A DNA stretch of 64,000 bases from Klebsiella pneumoniae (GCA_945861635.1 CAMAWH010000008.1:1-64000), one strand, 5' to 3'; counted from the stretch's first letter, positions 1-9,362 are shown. Numbers and translations are program-made. Notes: generated by a model from the letters alone, not told the origin.

Positions 1-353
1 GTGAAGACCTTGCCGCCACGTTTCTCACCGGCTTCTCGATGTTCTGCACGATGCCGCAGGACTACGCGTTCGGGGGTGCCATTCCTGGCGAGTCCGGGAA
101 GACATTTTCGGCCTTTGAGGCCGTCCGCATCAACCTGAACGGGTGCTCGACCTGGACGGCAAACGGTCTGGGTGACTTCCCCAACGGTCGGTCCGTCTCG
201 GACGACGTCGTGGATGTCGAACTCACCGCGCTGGCCGGGTTTCTGGTCGGCTCGTGGGGAGATCTGGTGTCCGACGGCGTCGGCATGGATGGCCTGACCC
301 CGCTGACCGAGTTCCCCTACCTCGGCGACCCCTGGCCTGGAGCGACCTACTAG
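1..353 (+). CDS. DUF4331-family protein, C-terminal part only (cut by left edge)
   Basis: Only the last 116 codons are in the window: the frame is open from base 3 to the TAG at 351-353. The visible part matches the C-terminus of the next gene block for block (AIPGESGKTF against EIPGEPGKVF; SDDVVDVELTAL against GDDVVDISLSAV; FPYLGDPW against FPFLGDPW), so the two are tandem paralogues. DUF4331 proteins are secreted or envelope proteins of unknown role. The gene has its own stop and is followed by a perfect 11-bp inverted repeat before the second copy, so the copies may be transcribed separately. Its start and N-terminal motif lie outside the window. Confidence 0.75.
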   Translation, partial: EDLAATFLTGFSMFCTMPQDYAFGGAIPGESGKTFSAFEAVRINLNGCSTWTANGLGDFPNGRSVSDDVVDVELTALAGFLVGSWGDLVSDGVGMDGLTPLTEFPYLGDPWPGATY

Positions 354-395
354 TCCCCGCACCAAACACCGGGTCGCGATGCCCGTTGTCCCAAC

Positions 396-430
396 CGGTC
401 CCGCGCGTCGCTCGTCGATGCGCGGGACCG
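396..430 (+). terminator. Inverted repeat between the DUF4331 copies, terminator-like
   Basis: CGGTCCCGCGC (396-406) pairs perfectly with GCGCGGGACCG (420-430) around a 13-base loop. The bases after it (cttagttt) are only weakly T-rich, so it may be an inefficient terminator or an mRNA-end stabiliser rather than a strong stop. It ends 28 bases before the ATG of the second copy. Confidence 0.5.
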
Positions 431-458
431 CTTAGTTTGTGGCGCGGAGGATTGCCGA

Positions 459-1844
459 ATGTCCATCGTTGTTCTCGCCTCGCTGGCCGTTGCGAGTTCG
501 CATCGTGAGGCGCCGGCCATCGCGATTGACCCGACGGCCGACATCTCCGATTTCTACATGTTCAAGGACCCGAACGACACGTCGAATCTCGTGTTCGTGC
601 TGAACGTCAATCCGCTCGAAGCCCCGGGTGGAGGGCCGAACTTTTATCGCTTCGATGACAATGTGCTCTACGAAATCAAGGTCGATAACGAGGGGGATGG
701 TGCGGAGGACGTCGTCTTCCAGTTCCAATTTGAGACGACCTACCCGGACCCGTCCACGTTCCTGTACAACGTCGGTTCCGTTGCCGATCCTGCAAATTTG
801 CACATGATCCAGACGTACACGGTGACGCGCCTCGATGATGGCGTCGCAACGTCGATAGGCGCTGGTACGGTCGCTCCGATCAACGTCGGAACGCAAAGCA
901 CGCCGGTTGGCGGCTACGCCCCGAACAGCAGTTCGCCCGGGTCGATCACCGCTGCGCACGTCGTCACTGCGGGGAGCTACGCGCTGTTTGCCGGGCCGCG
1001 TCAGGACGATTTTTATGTGGACCTTGAGCGCACCTTTGACATGCTCAACCTCGTGGGCGCCGACGCGACGCTCAACCAAAACACTCTCATAGGGTACAAT
1101 GTCCATGCCATCGCTATCGAACTTCCAGCGGAGATGCTGACGAAAGATGGAAATTTGCCGACGGAGGCCAACCAGAACAACGTGATAGCGGCGTGGGCAA
1201 CGACCTCGCGTCGCGCGGTGACGGTGCGTCGCGCGGAGAGTGGTGCGACGGTGTCGCGGGGCGAGTGGGTGCAGGTGTCGCGCCTCGGCAACCCGCTCGT
1301 CAACGAGGTGATGATTCCGTTGCGTGACAAGGATATTTTCAACGCTGCGCAGCCCATCGACGACGGGCAGTTTCTGGCGTACGTCACCGACCCGTTGTTG
1401 GTCACGTACATGAACCTGCTCGTGGCCCCGGCGCTCGGCATTACCTGCCCGACCGAAGCCGATCTCGGCGTGGGCGTTGGGGGGCGAGAAGATCTCGTGC
1501 TCGCCTACCTGACGGGCCATCCAAGTGTTGGAAACCGGGCCGAAGGATTTGCGCTGGCGGGTGAGATTCCGGGGGAGCCCGGAAAAGTGTTCGCCCCGTA
1601 CGAGGCGCTTCGGATCAATCTTGACGCGGGTCACACCTCGCTGGGGTTCTGGCCGGACGGACGCAACATTGGCGACGACGTGGTGGACATTTCCTTGTCG
1701 GCCGTGTGCGGCTATCTTATTGATGGCACAACCTGGGTTTCGGACGGCGTCGATTCGACAGGGCTCGGCATTCTTTCGACGTTTCCGTTCCTCGGGGACC
1801 CGTGGGCGGGGGATGATCATCCGAACGGCGGACACGAACTGTAG
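459..1844 (+). CDS. DUF4331-family secreted protein
   Basis: 461 residues. The N-terminus is a short hydrophobic leader (IVVLASLAVA) followed at once by the family hallmark SSHREAP and then DPTADISDFYMFKDP, both diagnostic of DUF4331. A GGAGG at 446-450 sits 8 bases before the ATG, which fixes the start. The body is a beta-rich domain with conserved blocks such as FYRFDDNVLYEIKVDN, FYVDLERTFDMLN and NPLVNEVMIPL. The C-terminal ~115 residues are shared with the truncated upstream copy. The function of the family is not established; export across the inner membrane is inferred from the leader. It is convergent with the HupE-like gene, with 6 bases between the stops. Confidence 0.85.
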   Translation: MSIVVLASLAVASSHREAPAIAIDPTADISDFYMFKDPNDTSNLVFVLNVNPLEAPGGGPNFYRFDDNVLYEIKVDNEGDGAEDVVFQFQFETTYPDPSTFLYNVGSVADPANLHMIQTYTVTRLDDGVATSIGAGTVAPINVGTQSTPVGGYAPNSSSPGSITAAHVVTAGSYALFAGPRQDDFYVDLERTFDMLNLVGADATLNQNTLIGYNVHAIAIELPAEMLTKDGNLPTEANQNNVIAAWATTSRRAVTVRRAESGATVSRGEWVQVSRLGNPLVNEVMIPLRDKDIFNAAQPIDDGQFLAYVTDPLLVTYMNLLVAPALGITCPTEADLGVGVGGREDLVLAYLTGHPSVGNRAEGFALAGEIPGEPGKVFAPYEALRINLDAGHTSLGFWPDGRNIGDDVVDISLSAVCGYLIDGTTWVSDGVDSTGLGILSTFPFLGDPWAGDDHPNGGHEL

Positions 1845-1850
1845 CGCGCC

Positions 1851-2828
1851 TCAGCCGTCGAAAAATACTCGCTGGATAAACCAGAACGCACCCGCCGACG
1901 CAACGCCTACGGACAGCGCCGGGATGGCTTTCGCCTCCCACCACCCAAATCGGCGCAGCCATAGAAACAGCGGGAGCACCCCGGCCACGATTGCGGCCTG
2001 ACCGAGTTCCACACCGCCATTGAAGGAGAAGAGCGCCAGCACCAGACTTGTGCGCGGTAGACCCAACTCAATCAACAACCCGGCGAATCCAAATCCATGG
2101 ATAAGCCCGAGCAGAAATGTAAGCAGGACGCGCCGGCGAGCGGGCGGCTTCCACAGATTTTCGATGCCGACCCACAGAATCGAGAGGGCAATGGCGGGTT
2201 CCACGACGCCCGGTGGCAGATGCACGATTTCCAGCGCGGCCAACGTGAGCGTGATGGAGTGCGCGATCGTGAAACCCGTGACGATGAGCAACATCGTCCG
2301 CAGGGTTGGGGCCGTCAGGAGAAGCCCAAACAGAAACAACAGGTGGTCGTAGCCCGTCCAAATGTGCTCGACGCCCAATCCGAGAAACTGTTTCGCCACG
2401 TCCGTACGGTTGGCGAGGCTGGCAAATTCAACAACGGGGTTGCCCGCATCCAACACCGCGATGGGTTGGCCGGCTGCCTCTAAATAGTGGCGGTGTCCGG
2501 GCTCAAAATCGGAAAGATACGCCGCGGTAAACTGCCACCGTGTGCCGGCCGGGCAATCGAGCCGCGCGAAAATCTCAATTCCGTCTCCTTGTACATCGCG
2601 CACGGTTGGGTCGCCGATTTCGCAGGGAACTCCCGATGCAGTGACACTCGCCTTGTCGATGGTTGCGTCGGCGATGATGACGCGCGCGGCGTCCAGATCC
2701 GCGACGGGAAGTCGCATGCCCAACTCGGGCCGCGCAAAGGTCAGGCTCAGCGTGTCGCCGTCGATGCGCGCGTAGGAGAGGCCCGGGCGGTGCGCTTCTG
2801 CGGCGGGGACAAGAAAGATTGGGATCAT
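1851..2828 (-). CDS. HupE/UreJ_2-like membrane protein
   Basis: 325 residues. An N-terminal leader and a periplasmic-type beta domain (about 15-150) precede a C-terminal membrane domain with about six or seven helices. That domain carries the features of the HupE/UreJ_2 family: GVEHIWTGYDHLLFLFGLLL, then FTIAHSITLTLA, then LLGLIHGFGFAGLL, with His residues inside the helices that in related proteins are thought to bind metal, usually nickel or cobalt. No hydrogenase or urease gene is visible nearby, so the substrate is unknown. Its ATG overlaps the stop of the upstream TPR lipoprotein gene (ATGA at 2825-2828), so it is the last gene of a translationally coupled operon. Confidence 0.8.
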   Translation of the reverse strand: MIPIFLVPAAEAHRPGLSYARIDGDTLSLTFARPELGMRLPVADLDAARVIIADATIDKASVTASGVPCEIGDPTVRDVQGDGIEIFARLDCPAGTRWQFTAAYLSDFEPGHRHYLEAAGQPIAVLDAGNPVVEFASLANRTDVAKQFLGLGVEHIWTGYDHLLFLFGLLLTAPTLRTMLLIVTGFTIAHSITLTLAALEIVHLPPGVVEPAIALSILWVGIENLWKPPARRRVLLTFLLGLIHGFGFAGLLIELGLPRTSLVLALFSFNGGVELGQAAIVAGVLPLFLWLRRFGWWEAKAIPALSVGVASAGAFWFIQRVFFDG

Positions 2829-3943
2829 TGCGGCGGGTGTGCGAGGTAGGCAGCGCGCGCGAATTGCGCCTGCAATCGCTCCGACGGGAGGAGTCCCGGG
2901 CCGCTCGCCAGCGCGCGGGCCAGGAGCAGGGGGTCCTGGAGAACCAACCCGCCTTGGAGGAGCACGCGCGGCTCGACGATGCCGGTTGCCAAAGCCGCCC
3001 TCGCTTCCTCGACATCCCGCGGATCGTTCGAACGGACACGGGCGCCGGCGTAGGCATGCGCCATGCGCGTCGTCGCGTCTTGTCGCCCTTTCAATTCCTC
3101 CTCGAGGATGGCGAGCGCCGCTGCGGGGGCCGTGTCGCTGATGGCGATGGCGTAGCCGCGGGGATCCTGCATCTTGACGTCGTCGAGGGGGGTCGCGGGC
3201 TCGATTTCCCGGAGCGATCGCCGGGCCTCCACGGTCGCACCGATTTCTTTGAGTTGGGCAGCGGCCTGGTCAGGGTTTTCTTCGAGTTGGATGCGCGCCG
3301 CGGCGTACAGCGCGGGTTTGTAGTGCGGCAGCAATCGAAGCGCGGCCTGGATTTCCGGATACGGTTCGCCGCGCTGTGCGTGCATCCAACCGAGACGCGT
3401 CAATACCCAGGCAAAAGTTTCCGGGTCGTCGGTCGTCCCGGCATCCACGGCTAGATTCGCCATTTCCAGCGCGCCCTCGACATCCCCCCACAACCATCGC
3501 AACCAACCGATGCGGTCATACAGTTCAATACCCGGGCGCAGATTGACGCCGGCCTGGTACGCCTCCGCGGCAGCATCGAGTTTCCCCTGCTCCATTTGCG
3601 CATCCCCCAACAGCGCATAATCCAAGCTACCCCCGTGCTGCGCAACCAACTCGGACGCCATGTTTTCGACGTCCGCAAAGCGATGGAATTGGATCCAGAC
3701 GTGCGCTTTCAGGCGTTTGGCATCGACATCGTCCGGCTGGCGGCTGAGTTGGCAGTCGAGCGCCACCTCCGCCATGGTGTAGAAACCGGCGTCTCCAGAC
3801 GTGCGCGCCTGGCCGATCCAGGACTTTGCAACGGCCAGTGGTGGAGCGTCGGGAACGTGCGTGCCAGCCGCCATCACGGTGCACGCGTCCGGGGGCGTTG
3901 GCGGCGGCGGCGGGGCCGCGCACGCGAGGAAGAGCATCGTCAT
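2825..3943 (-). CDS. TPR-like lipoprotein
   Basis: 372 residues from the ATG at 3941-3943, which lies one base after the helicase stop; upstream in-frame codons only overlap that gene and give Arg/Ser-rich nonsense. The N-terminus is a very short leader (MTMLFLACAAPPPPP) with a possible lipobox Cys at residue 8, then a Pro-rich linker. From about residue 45 there are helical repeats with tetratricopeptide character, for example ALLGDAQMEQGKLDAAAEAY and FAWVLTRLGWMHAQRGEPYP. TPR proteins act as scaffolds; the partner is unknown. The leader lacks the usual N-terminal positive charge, so lipid attachment is only probable. Confidence 0.65.
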   Translation of the reverse strand: MTMLFLACAAPPPPPTPPDACTVMAAGTHVPDAPPLAVAKSWIGQARTSGDAGFYTMAEVALDCQLSRQPDDVDAKRLKAHVWIQFHRFADVENMASELVAQHGGSLDYALLGDAQMEQGKLDAAAEAYQAGVNLRPGIELYDRIGWLRWLWGDVEGALEMANLAVDAGTTDDPETFAWVLTRLGWMHAQRGEPYPEIQAALRLLPHYKPALYAAARIQLEENPDQAAAQLKEIGATVEARRSLREIEPATPLDDVKMQDPRGYAIAISDTAPAAALAILEEELKGRQDATTRMAHAYAGARVRSNDPRDVEEARAALATGIVEPRVLLQGGLVLQDPLLLARALASGPGLLPSERLQAQFARAAYLAHPPQ

Positions 3944-3944
3944 C

Positions 3945-5975
3945 TCAGCCCAGTACGATTGGGCTGGGTGGTCCGACCGATGTGATCCAGAGTTGATGGA
4001 CCGCCCGTGTCGCCGCGACATGCAGCAAACGGCGGTTGTGCGCTCGATCGGGCCACGCGCGTGCGCTCGCATCCAGGACCACGACGTAATCGAACTCCAA
4101 CCCCTTGACCTGTGCGACGTCCACCACGTCGATACCGGGCGCGAATTCGAAGCTCTGATCCTCCACGAGTCGCAGCCGGCCGATATCCATCCCGTCCAGG
4201 CCCTCAAAATATAGCCGGGCCGTTCTCATTTCCCGCGCGATGACGGCGACACTCGCCAAAGGTTCCGTCCGCATCAACTCCCGAAGAGCAACCCCAAGAA
4301 ATTCGACACATTCGCCATGCTCGGCGAAGTCGAACAGCTCGACCGCTGGGCCGTCGCGCATCGTGATGGGTGCGGACTCCTCCTCTGCCTGGGTGCCAAG
4401 AACCAAACGGGCGAAGGCGGTGATCGCCGACGTCGACCGGTACGACACCCGCAGCGTCGAGAGCGCCATCGCTGAAACACCCAGTCCATCCAGCAGATCC
4501 GTCCAGCGCTGACTCCCACCGGCGGTAGAAATGTGTTGCTGTGTATCACCCGCCAGTGTGATACATTTGGATGTATCAGTGGCGCCAAGCAGCACCCCGA
4601 TCTCCATCGGCGAAAAATCCTGCACCTCATCTACTGCAATATGGCTGTACCGAACCTGTCCGCCGCCTTTTGCGCGCAAGGGCCCGACGCGCAGTTGCCA
4701 CGCCCGGAGCAGAATCGGGTCGTCTTCCTCGTCAAGCCAGGGCTGCGCGGACTTGTCGTGTTCGTCGTGGAGTGAGAGCTGCGCCTGCTGGCTTCTGGAC
4801 CAGGTGAGCAAGGTTTGTACTTCGGCCGGAGTCACCCCCGAGAGGCGAGAAAGCAACTCGGGATTCGTGAGCACGTTCTTCCAGTCCTCCACCGCGCTCG
4901 AGCTGTTTCCGGGTACGGTGCGCGCGGCGACGACCTCCTGAAGCAGCGCGGGAAGTCCCGGATGCGTCTTGATACGGACGACGCTCGATGGCGTGTTGGC
5001 GTTCGTATGCCCCGGCAGCGAAGGAAAATGACGGGCAACCAGCTGCCGGGACCAATCTCCCCACGTCACGACCGACACGCCCCCGACACCGAGAGACGGA
5101 AGCACCTTGGACACGTAATCCCGAAGCGCCCGACCCCACACGACAACCATCATGCGCGACGGGTGGAACTTCCGCGGATCCTGGTAGGCGAGCCACGCAA
5201 TCCGGTGCAGTGCGACGGTTGTTTTTCCGCTGCCGGCTCCACCTCGAATCACCACCGGACCCGAGTCGGTGCGGCTGATCAACTCGAATTGTTCGGGGTC
5301 GATAAGCGCGGCAATATCGGGCAGGTGTTTGTCGGGCCGTAGCGCAATTCCCGAGCCAATACGTTGCAGACCGGGTGCGGAACGTGTGGGCCCGGCGGCG
5401 CCCGCCAAACGTGGCGGCGTCGCGGAGAGTCGTTTCCATCCCTCCGGAAGTCGCACGAAAATACCCTGCGGCGCGGACACCCGGTCGAGTTCTCCCGCCT
5501 GGATCGAAACTGTCCGTCGGAGCGTCAGCGTGCCGCTCACCACGCGGGGGCCGATGTCCTCTTCGTATTCGTCTCCCTCTGCATATCGATAGTACAGCCT
5601 GGAAATCGGCGCGTGGCGCCAATCGATGATGCGGACGCCGTCGGAAAGGTGAGTGGCCCGCCCGAGTTGGATGTCCGAAACCCGGCCTTCCGTCGCGATT
5701 CGGATGTGCCCAAAATATGGAGATAGCGGATCCACCGGTTCCACATCCCGGCCCTTCCGGAGTTGGTCCAACAGCCGAGTGAGATATTCGTACTGCTGCT
5801 CCAACGCTGCTTTGTCCTCGGTCTTTGCGGTCGCGATGTCCAACTGGATGCGTTGGATCTCGGCAATCGCTTCGGACTCCGACGCGAATACGCGAGGCGG
5901 CGCACTGTGCAGGCGCGCGCGGACGTCGGCGAGCAGCGCGAGCTCGTCGTCCACGATGGGGAGGGTACCCGACAT
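3945..5975 (-). CDS. HelD-like UvrD/Rep superfamily 1 helicase
   Basis: 676 residues from the ATG at 5973-5975; an upstream extension would run inside the kinase gene and read as Arg-rich sequence. Visible motifs: Walker A GGAGSGKTT near 245-253, Walker B with motif II VDEVQDFS, motif III LAGDTQQHIS, motif IV LRVSYRS, motif V QVKGLEFDYVVV and motif VI HVAATRA. The N-terminal part is a charged helical region followed by IIDWRHAPISRLYYRY and DEYEED, the pattern of HelD proteins, which remove stalled RNA polymerase from DNA. Family membership is clear; an RNA polymerase recycling role is inferred from the N-terminal resemblance. It sits inside a two-component operon, which is unusual. Confidence 0.82.
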   Translation of the reverse strand: MSGTLPIVDDELALLADVRARLHSAPPRVFASESEAIAEIQRIQLDIATAKTEDKAALEQQYEYLTRLLDQLRKGRDVEPVDPLSPYFGHIRIATEGRVSDIQLGRATHLSDGVRIIDWRHAPISRLYYRYAEGDEYEEDIGPRVVSGTLTLRRTVSIQAGELDRVSAPQGIFVRLPEGWKRLSATPPRLAGAAGPTRSAPGLQRIGSGIALRPDKHLPDIAALIDPEQFELISRTDSGPVVIRGGAGSGKTTVALHRIAWLAYQDPRKFHPSRMMVVVWGRALRDYVSKVLPSLGVGGVSVVTWGDWSRQLVARHFPSLPGHTNANTPSSVVRIKTHPGLPALLQEVVAARTVPGNSSSAVEDWKNVLTNPELLSRLSGVTPAEVQTLLTWSRSQQAQLSLHDEHDKSAQPWLDEEDDPILLRAWQLRVGPLRAKGGGQVRYSHIAVDEVQDFSPMEIGVLLGATDTSKCITLAGDTQQHISTAGGSQRWTDLLDGLGVSAMALSTLRVSYRSTSAITAFARLVLGTQAEEESAPITMRDGPAVELFDFAEHGECVEFLGVALRELMRTEPLASVAVIAREMRTARLYFEGLDGMDIGRLRLVEDQSFEFAPGIDVVDVAQVKGLEFDYVVVLDASARAWPDRAHNRRLLHVAATRAVHQLWITSVGPPSPIVLG

Positions 5976-5985
5976 GGCGCCGCGC

Positions 5986-7398
5986 CTAACGTTGTCCGGA
6001 CGCCGGCGCCGGCGCAGCCACGCGCCGCGGGAGGGAGAGCCGAAAACACGTGCGGCCAGGAGCACTCTCAACGGAAACCGTGCCACCGTGCGCCTCGGCG
6101 ATGGCACGAACGAGCGCAAGCCCAAGGCCGGTGCCGCCGCGCTCCCTATCCGTCGTGAAAAACCGGTCGAAGATCATCGGAAGATTTGCCGGGGAGATTC
6201 CGGCGCCGTTGTCGGTGACGTCAATGCCCGTTTCGCGGCGAACGGTCCACCCGCGGACGCGGACCTCGTCCCCCCCGTGACGAAGCGCATTTTCGACGAG
6301 ATTTTCGACCGCAGCGTTGATCTGCTCGCGATTTCCGATGGCGGCGGAGGCCCCCGTCGTGCTGTGAATCTCGGGATGCCGTGCCGCGATCTCGCTCGTC
6401 AACACATCCAGCTCCACGACGTCTTGCCCTCCTCCTTCTTCGGCCTGTGCGAGCTGCAAAAGTCCGCCGACCAGACGCGAGAGTCGATCCAGGTCCGCCA
6501 GCGCATTGTCGAGGAAGCGCGCCCGTTGCTCGGGCGGCATTGCGTCGTCGTCACGGAGCAATTCCACGGTGCCGCGGAGCGAGGAGACGGGCGTCTTGAA
6601 TTCATGGGACACATTTCCCGCAAATTCGCGAATGTAGGCGAGCCGTGCGCGGAGGCGCGTGCTCATCGTTGCCATTGCGGTTGCCACCGCTGCGGTTTCG
6701 GCGATGTGGGAGGCCATCGGTGCCGCCAGCGCCTCGGCACCGCCGCCGACCGCAATCCGCTCCGACGCGGCCGAAAGCGCGGTCAGCGACCGGCTTCCGA
6801 ACCGTCCGGCAACGAACGCGAGGCCGATCGTACCCAGAAACGCCAATAAAACGCCCCAGGACAGGCGGGGCATCATTTCGTAGAAGGCCTGAACCTCCTC
6901 CCGAGGTGTCCGCGAAAGGACCACAGCGCCGACCGGCATGCCATCCTTGAGAATCGGCACCGCGACGAAAATTCGCACATTCGCCCGTCGACTCGGCGCG
7001 GAGAGCGGCTGCTCCAGTGCCCGGTTTCGCGGTCGGTTCCGAACCACCATCGTGGCGCTGCCTTCGAGTGCCCGGGAGACCTGGTGTTCGCCAGAAAGGT
7101 CCTCGCCGACGCCGTAGCCGCTCGATGCAATCACCAGGCCCGTGCCGTCGACGACACGAATACCCGCGAGCGTGGCTGCCTTCGCCTGCACCAATACATC
7201 GCTGAGATGTGTCGGCGTGTGCATTTCCTCGGCCGCATGGAGCGCCAACAGCGCCCCTTGATGCTCCAGGTCCTCCCTTGTTTGCTTCTGCAGATCGTTC
7301 GCGAGCGCTCCGGTTCCAATCAGTGCCAACAGCGGCAACGACAACACGGTGAGATGAGACATCACGAGCCATGTGTTGAGACGGAGGACAAGTCTCAT
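5986..7398 (-). CDS. Sensor histidine kinase
   Basis: 470 residues. The N-terminus has a transmembrane helix (about 10-34), a ~140-residue extracytoplasmic sensor domain, a second helix (about 181-200) and a HAMP-like linker. The phospho-acceptor is His265 in NVSHEFKTP, followed by the N box ENLVENALRH, the G1 box DNGAGIS and the G2 region GGTGLGLALVRAIAEAHGG. It is close in layout to CreC/PhoR kinases. Its ATG overlaps the stop of the response regulator (7395-7398, ATGA), and its stop lies 11 bases before the helicase start, so kinase, regulator and helicase should be co-translated. The signal is unknown. Confidence 0.9.
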   Translation of the reverse strand: MRLVLRLNTWLVMSHLTVLSLPLLALIGTGALANDLQKQTREDLEHQGALLALHAAEEMHTPTHLSDVLVQAKAATLAGIRVVDGTGLVIASSGYGVGEDLSGEHQVSRALEGSATMVVRNRPRNRALEQPLSAPSRRANVRIFVAVPILKDGMPVGAVVLSRTPREEVQAFYEMMPRLSWGVLLAFLGTIGLAFVAGRFGSRSLTALSAASERIAVGGGAEALAAPMASHIAETAAVATAMATMSTRLRARLAYIREFAGNVSHEFKTPVSSLRGTVELLRDDDAMPPEQRARFLDNALADLDRLSRLVGGLLQLAQAEEGGGQDVVELDVLTSEIAARHPEIHSTTGASAAIGNREQINAAVENLVENALRHGGDEVRVRGWTVRRETGIDVTDNGAGISPANLPMIFDRFFTTDRERGGTGLGLALVRAIAEAHGGTVSVESAPGRTCFRLSLPRRVAAPAPASGQR

Positions 7399-8075
7399 GC
7401 GCGCAAGCGATAGCCCAGGCCGTGTACCGTCTCCACCGGGTCCAGACCCTCGTCGCGGAACTTCTGGCGTACGCGGCGAATATGCGAGTCGAGTGTGCGT
7501 TCGGAGACGTGGTGCCCCTCGCCGTAGGCACGGTCGGTCAGCTCGTCCCGCGTGTAGACCCGACCGGGGCGTGCCATCAATACGCGGAGCAGGCTGAACT
7601 CGGTCACGGTCAGCACGATTTCGCGTTCATCCACGGAAACGCGGTGTTCCGTTGGGTCCAGCCGAATTCGGCCGGCCTTCAGGATTGCGGGTTCATGCGG
7701 CTCCCGTGCATCGGGTCGTCCTCGCCTCAGCACGGCCTTGACGCGCGCCACCAGCTCGCGCGTGGAGAACGGCTTGGTGAGGTAGTCATCCCCTCCCATT
7801 TCGAGGCCCAAAACCCGGTCCAGCTCTTCGTCTCGCGAGGAGAGAAAAACGATCGGTATATTGCTTGAACGCCGGATAGCACGACACGTCTCAATACCGT
7901 CCAACTCGGGCATGACGACATCGAGGATGACGAGATCGGCGGGTTCCGCCGCGAGGAGCCGGAGGGCGTCGGCACCGTGCACGGCTTCCCGCACCGCGTG
8001 CCCTTCTCGCGTCAGGGCGTAGCGCAGCACCTCCCGGAGGTGCGGGTCGTCATCGACGATAAGGATACGGGTCAT
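7395..8075 (-). CDS. OmpR/PhoB-family response regulator
   Basis: 226 residues. Receiver domain: acidic pocket VDDD at 8-10, phospho-acceptor Asp52 in LVILDVVMPELDG, the conserved Ser in FLSSRDE, and Lys in DDYLTKPF. The C-terminal winged-helix domain starts near residue 130 and has the OmpR pattern LTVTEFSLLRVLM, YTRDELTDRAYG, RTLDSHIRRVRQKF and VHGLGYRL. It is partner to the overlapping kinase downstream. Its start overlaps the stop of the preceding membrane-protein gene (8072-8075). Its DNA targets are unknown, but the membrane-protein genes of its own operon are natural candidates. Confidence 0.92.
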   Translation of the reverse strand: MTRILIVDDDPHLREVLRYALTREGHAVREAVHGADALRLLAAEPADLVILDVVMPELDGIETCRAIRRSSNIPIVFLSSRDEELDRVLGLEMGGDDYLTKPFSTRELVARVKAVLRRGRPDAREPHEPAILKAGRIRLDPTEHRVSVDEREIVLTVTEFSLLRVLMARPGRVYTRDELTDRAYGEGHHVSERTLDSHIRRVRQKFRDEGLDPVETVHGLGYRLRA

Positions 8076-8653
8076 GCGGCTCCTACCCGGAATGTACCGC
8101 TAGCCGTGGGCGGAAGGGAAACCTCCTCCAGCGCCCGCACGCGGGCCGCGAGCGCGTCGAGCTGCGCGCGCGCAGGACCGGTGTCTCCGAGTAGCGCCAG
8201 CAGGCCGAGCTGCACGCGAAGTTGTATGACACCGCGGAGCGCGGCGTCCACCTCCCCGACGGCGTACGCGTGCGCGGTGCGAAGGCGGTCGGCGGCGTCG
8301 TCTCCCGCCAGCGATGGATCGGCGAGGAGACGGTCCACGGCCAAGATACGTGCATCCGCGCGTATCAATGCGTCACGAAGATGAAGGATGGAGGCGGGGT
8401 CTACGACGGTGCTTGCGACGGGATCGGCGAGCGCCGTCGTCAGGGCATCGAACGCGGTAACGATCTGGGCGTGGTGCGGACCGGCGGTCCCGAGGTGGGT
8501 GGCCTCGAACAACGGTAGCAGCACCGGCCAGGCGAGCACCGCCGCGAGCGTTGTCGCAGGAGGGTGCCCGCGATGTGCCAGCGCTACGCCGGTCACGATG
8601 CCAATGGCGAGCCACCCGCCGCCGAGCAACAGCGTTGCAGCTTCCGCGGTCAT
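8072..8653 (-). CDS. Small membrane protein with helical cytoplasmic tail, unknown
   Basis: 193 residues, family not recognised. The first ~50 residues form two hydrophobic segments (ATLLLGGGWLAIGIVTGVAL and AAVLAWPVLLPLFEA). The rest is an Ala/Leu/Arg-rich helical region with heptad-like stretches (TAFDALTTALADPV, LDALAARVRALEEV) that could form a coiled coil. It overlaps both neighbours by four bases (8650-8653 and 8072-8075), placing it between the membrane proteins and the two-component system. It may be an accessory that connects the membrane proteins to the kinase; that is inference from position only. Confidence 0.6.
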   Translation of the reverse strand: MTAEAATLLLGGGWLAIGIVTGVALAHRGHPPATTLAAVLAWPVLLPLFEATHLGTAGPHHAQIVTAFDALTTALADPVASTVVDPASILHLRDALIRADARILAVDRLLADPSLAGDDAADRLRTAHAYAVGEVDAALRGVIQLRVQLGLLALLGDTGPARAQLDALAARVRALEEVSLPPTASGTFRVGAA

Positions 8654-9351
8654 TCGCGCACCCGGCGCGCCATGCCGCCGACGGTGGGTTCCCAGTCCAT
8701 CGTGAACCCCGCGGCGTTGACGCCGGTGGCCGTCACCGCACTCGCGAAGTCACTTTCCACAGGGCGGAAAAGTGCGGCGGGGGCGCTTGCGCGGAGGACA
8801 AAGGGGCGGAGGAGCCAGCCAGTCTGCGCCATCGTGAGGCCGAGGATCGCAACAATGCCCGCGCCGGCGAGGAAGCGGAAGTGCCCGCTGGCTGGAATCG
8901 CGCGTGCGATGACAGCCAGGCCCGGCAGTCCGCACAAGGCCAGCGATCCCGCGAAAAGCAACACCGCGAGGTGGTAGCTGATACCCAGCGAATACGGCAG
9001 CCACAGCATCGGCGCGGATGCAGCCGCGATGATGCCGGTACGGGCCATTCCTGCGAGGCAGGCGAGCGCGAGGCGGCGATACCCCACCTGTGCGTCACAC
9101 GCCGTCGCCACCGCATGCAGTACCGGCAAGGTGAGGAGGGGTGGAAGAATAAGCAATATTGGTAACTTCATGGCGGCGTACGCTGCCTGCAGCGTGTCAT
9201 GGTAGCTGCCGACGGCGACGCCGAAGAGCCCGGCGCCGGCGGCGGCCATGCCGAGCAACATCGGCGCCTTGGTCGCAAAGGCGTCGTCCGCTTCGGTAAC
9301 CAGCGTGGAAGGGTCACGAAGGACCCGGACGGACAGGGTGAGCATGTGCAT
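8650..9351 (-). CDS. Polytopic membrane protein, unknown (possible paralogue of upstream gene)
   Basis: 233 residues, five or six predicted membrane helices between about 30 and 190 and no recognised catalytic motif. GGAG lies five bases before the ATG at 9349-9351, which supports this start. The central block LLTLPVLHAVATACDA followed by LACLAGMARTGIIAAA resembles in position and pattern LLTLPALLVGHQLLGL followed by MARVFARCGDIGLAAV in the preceding gene, so the two may be diverged copies of a Yip1-like membrane fold. It overlaps the next gene by four bases. Role unknown. Confidence 0.6.
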   Translation of the reverse strand: MHMLTLSVRVLRDPSTLVTEADDAFATKAPMLLGMAAAGAGLFGVAVGSYHDTLQAAYAAMKLPILLILPPLLTLPVLHAVATACDAQVGYRRLALACLAGMARTGIIAAASAPMLWLPYSLGISYHLAVLLFAGSLALCGLPGLAVIARAIPASGHFRFLAGAGIVAILGLTMAQTGWLLRPFVLRASAPAALFRPVESDFASAVTATGVNAAGFTMDWEPTVGGMARRVRE

Positions 9352-9362
9352 GGTGGCTCCTT

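Noticed and set aside
432-1835. 467-codon minus-strand open frame opposite the DUF4331 gene
   Set aside because: Arg/His-rich composition typical of an antisense shadow; the plus strand has leader, ribosome site and family motifs.
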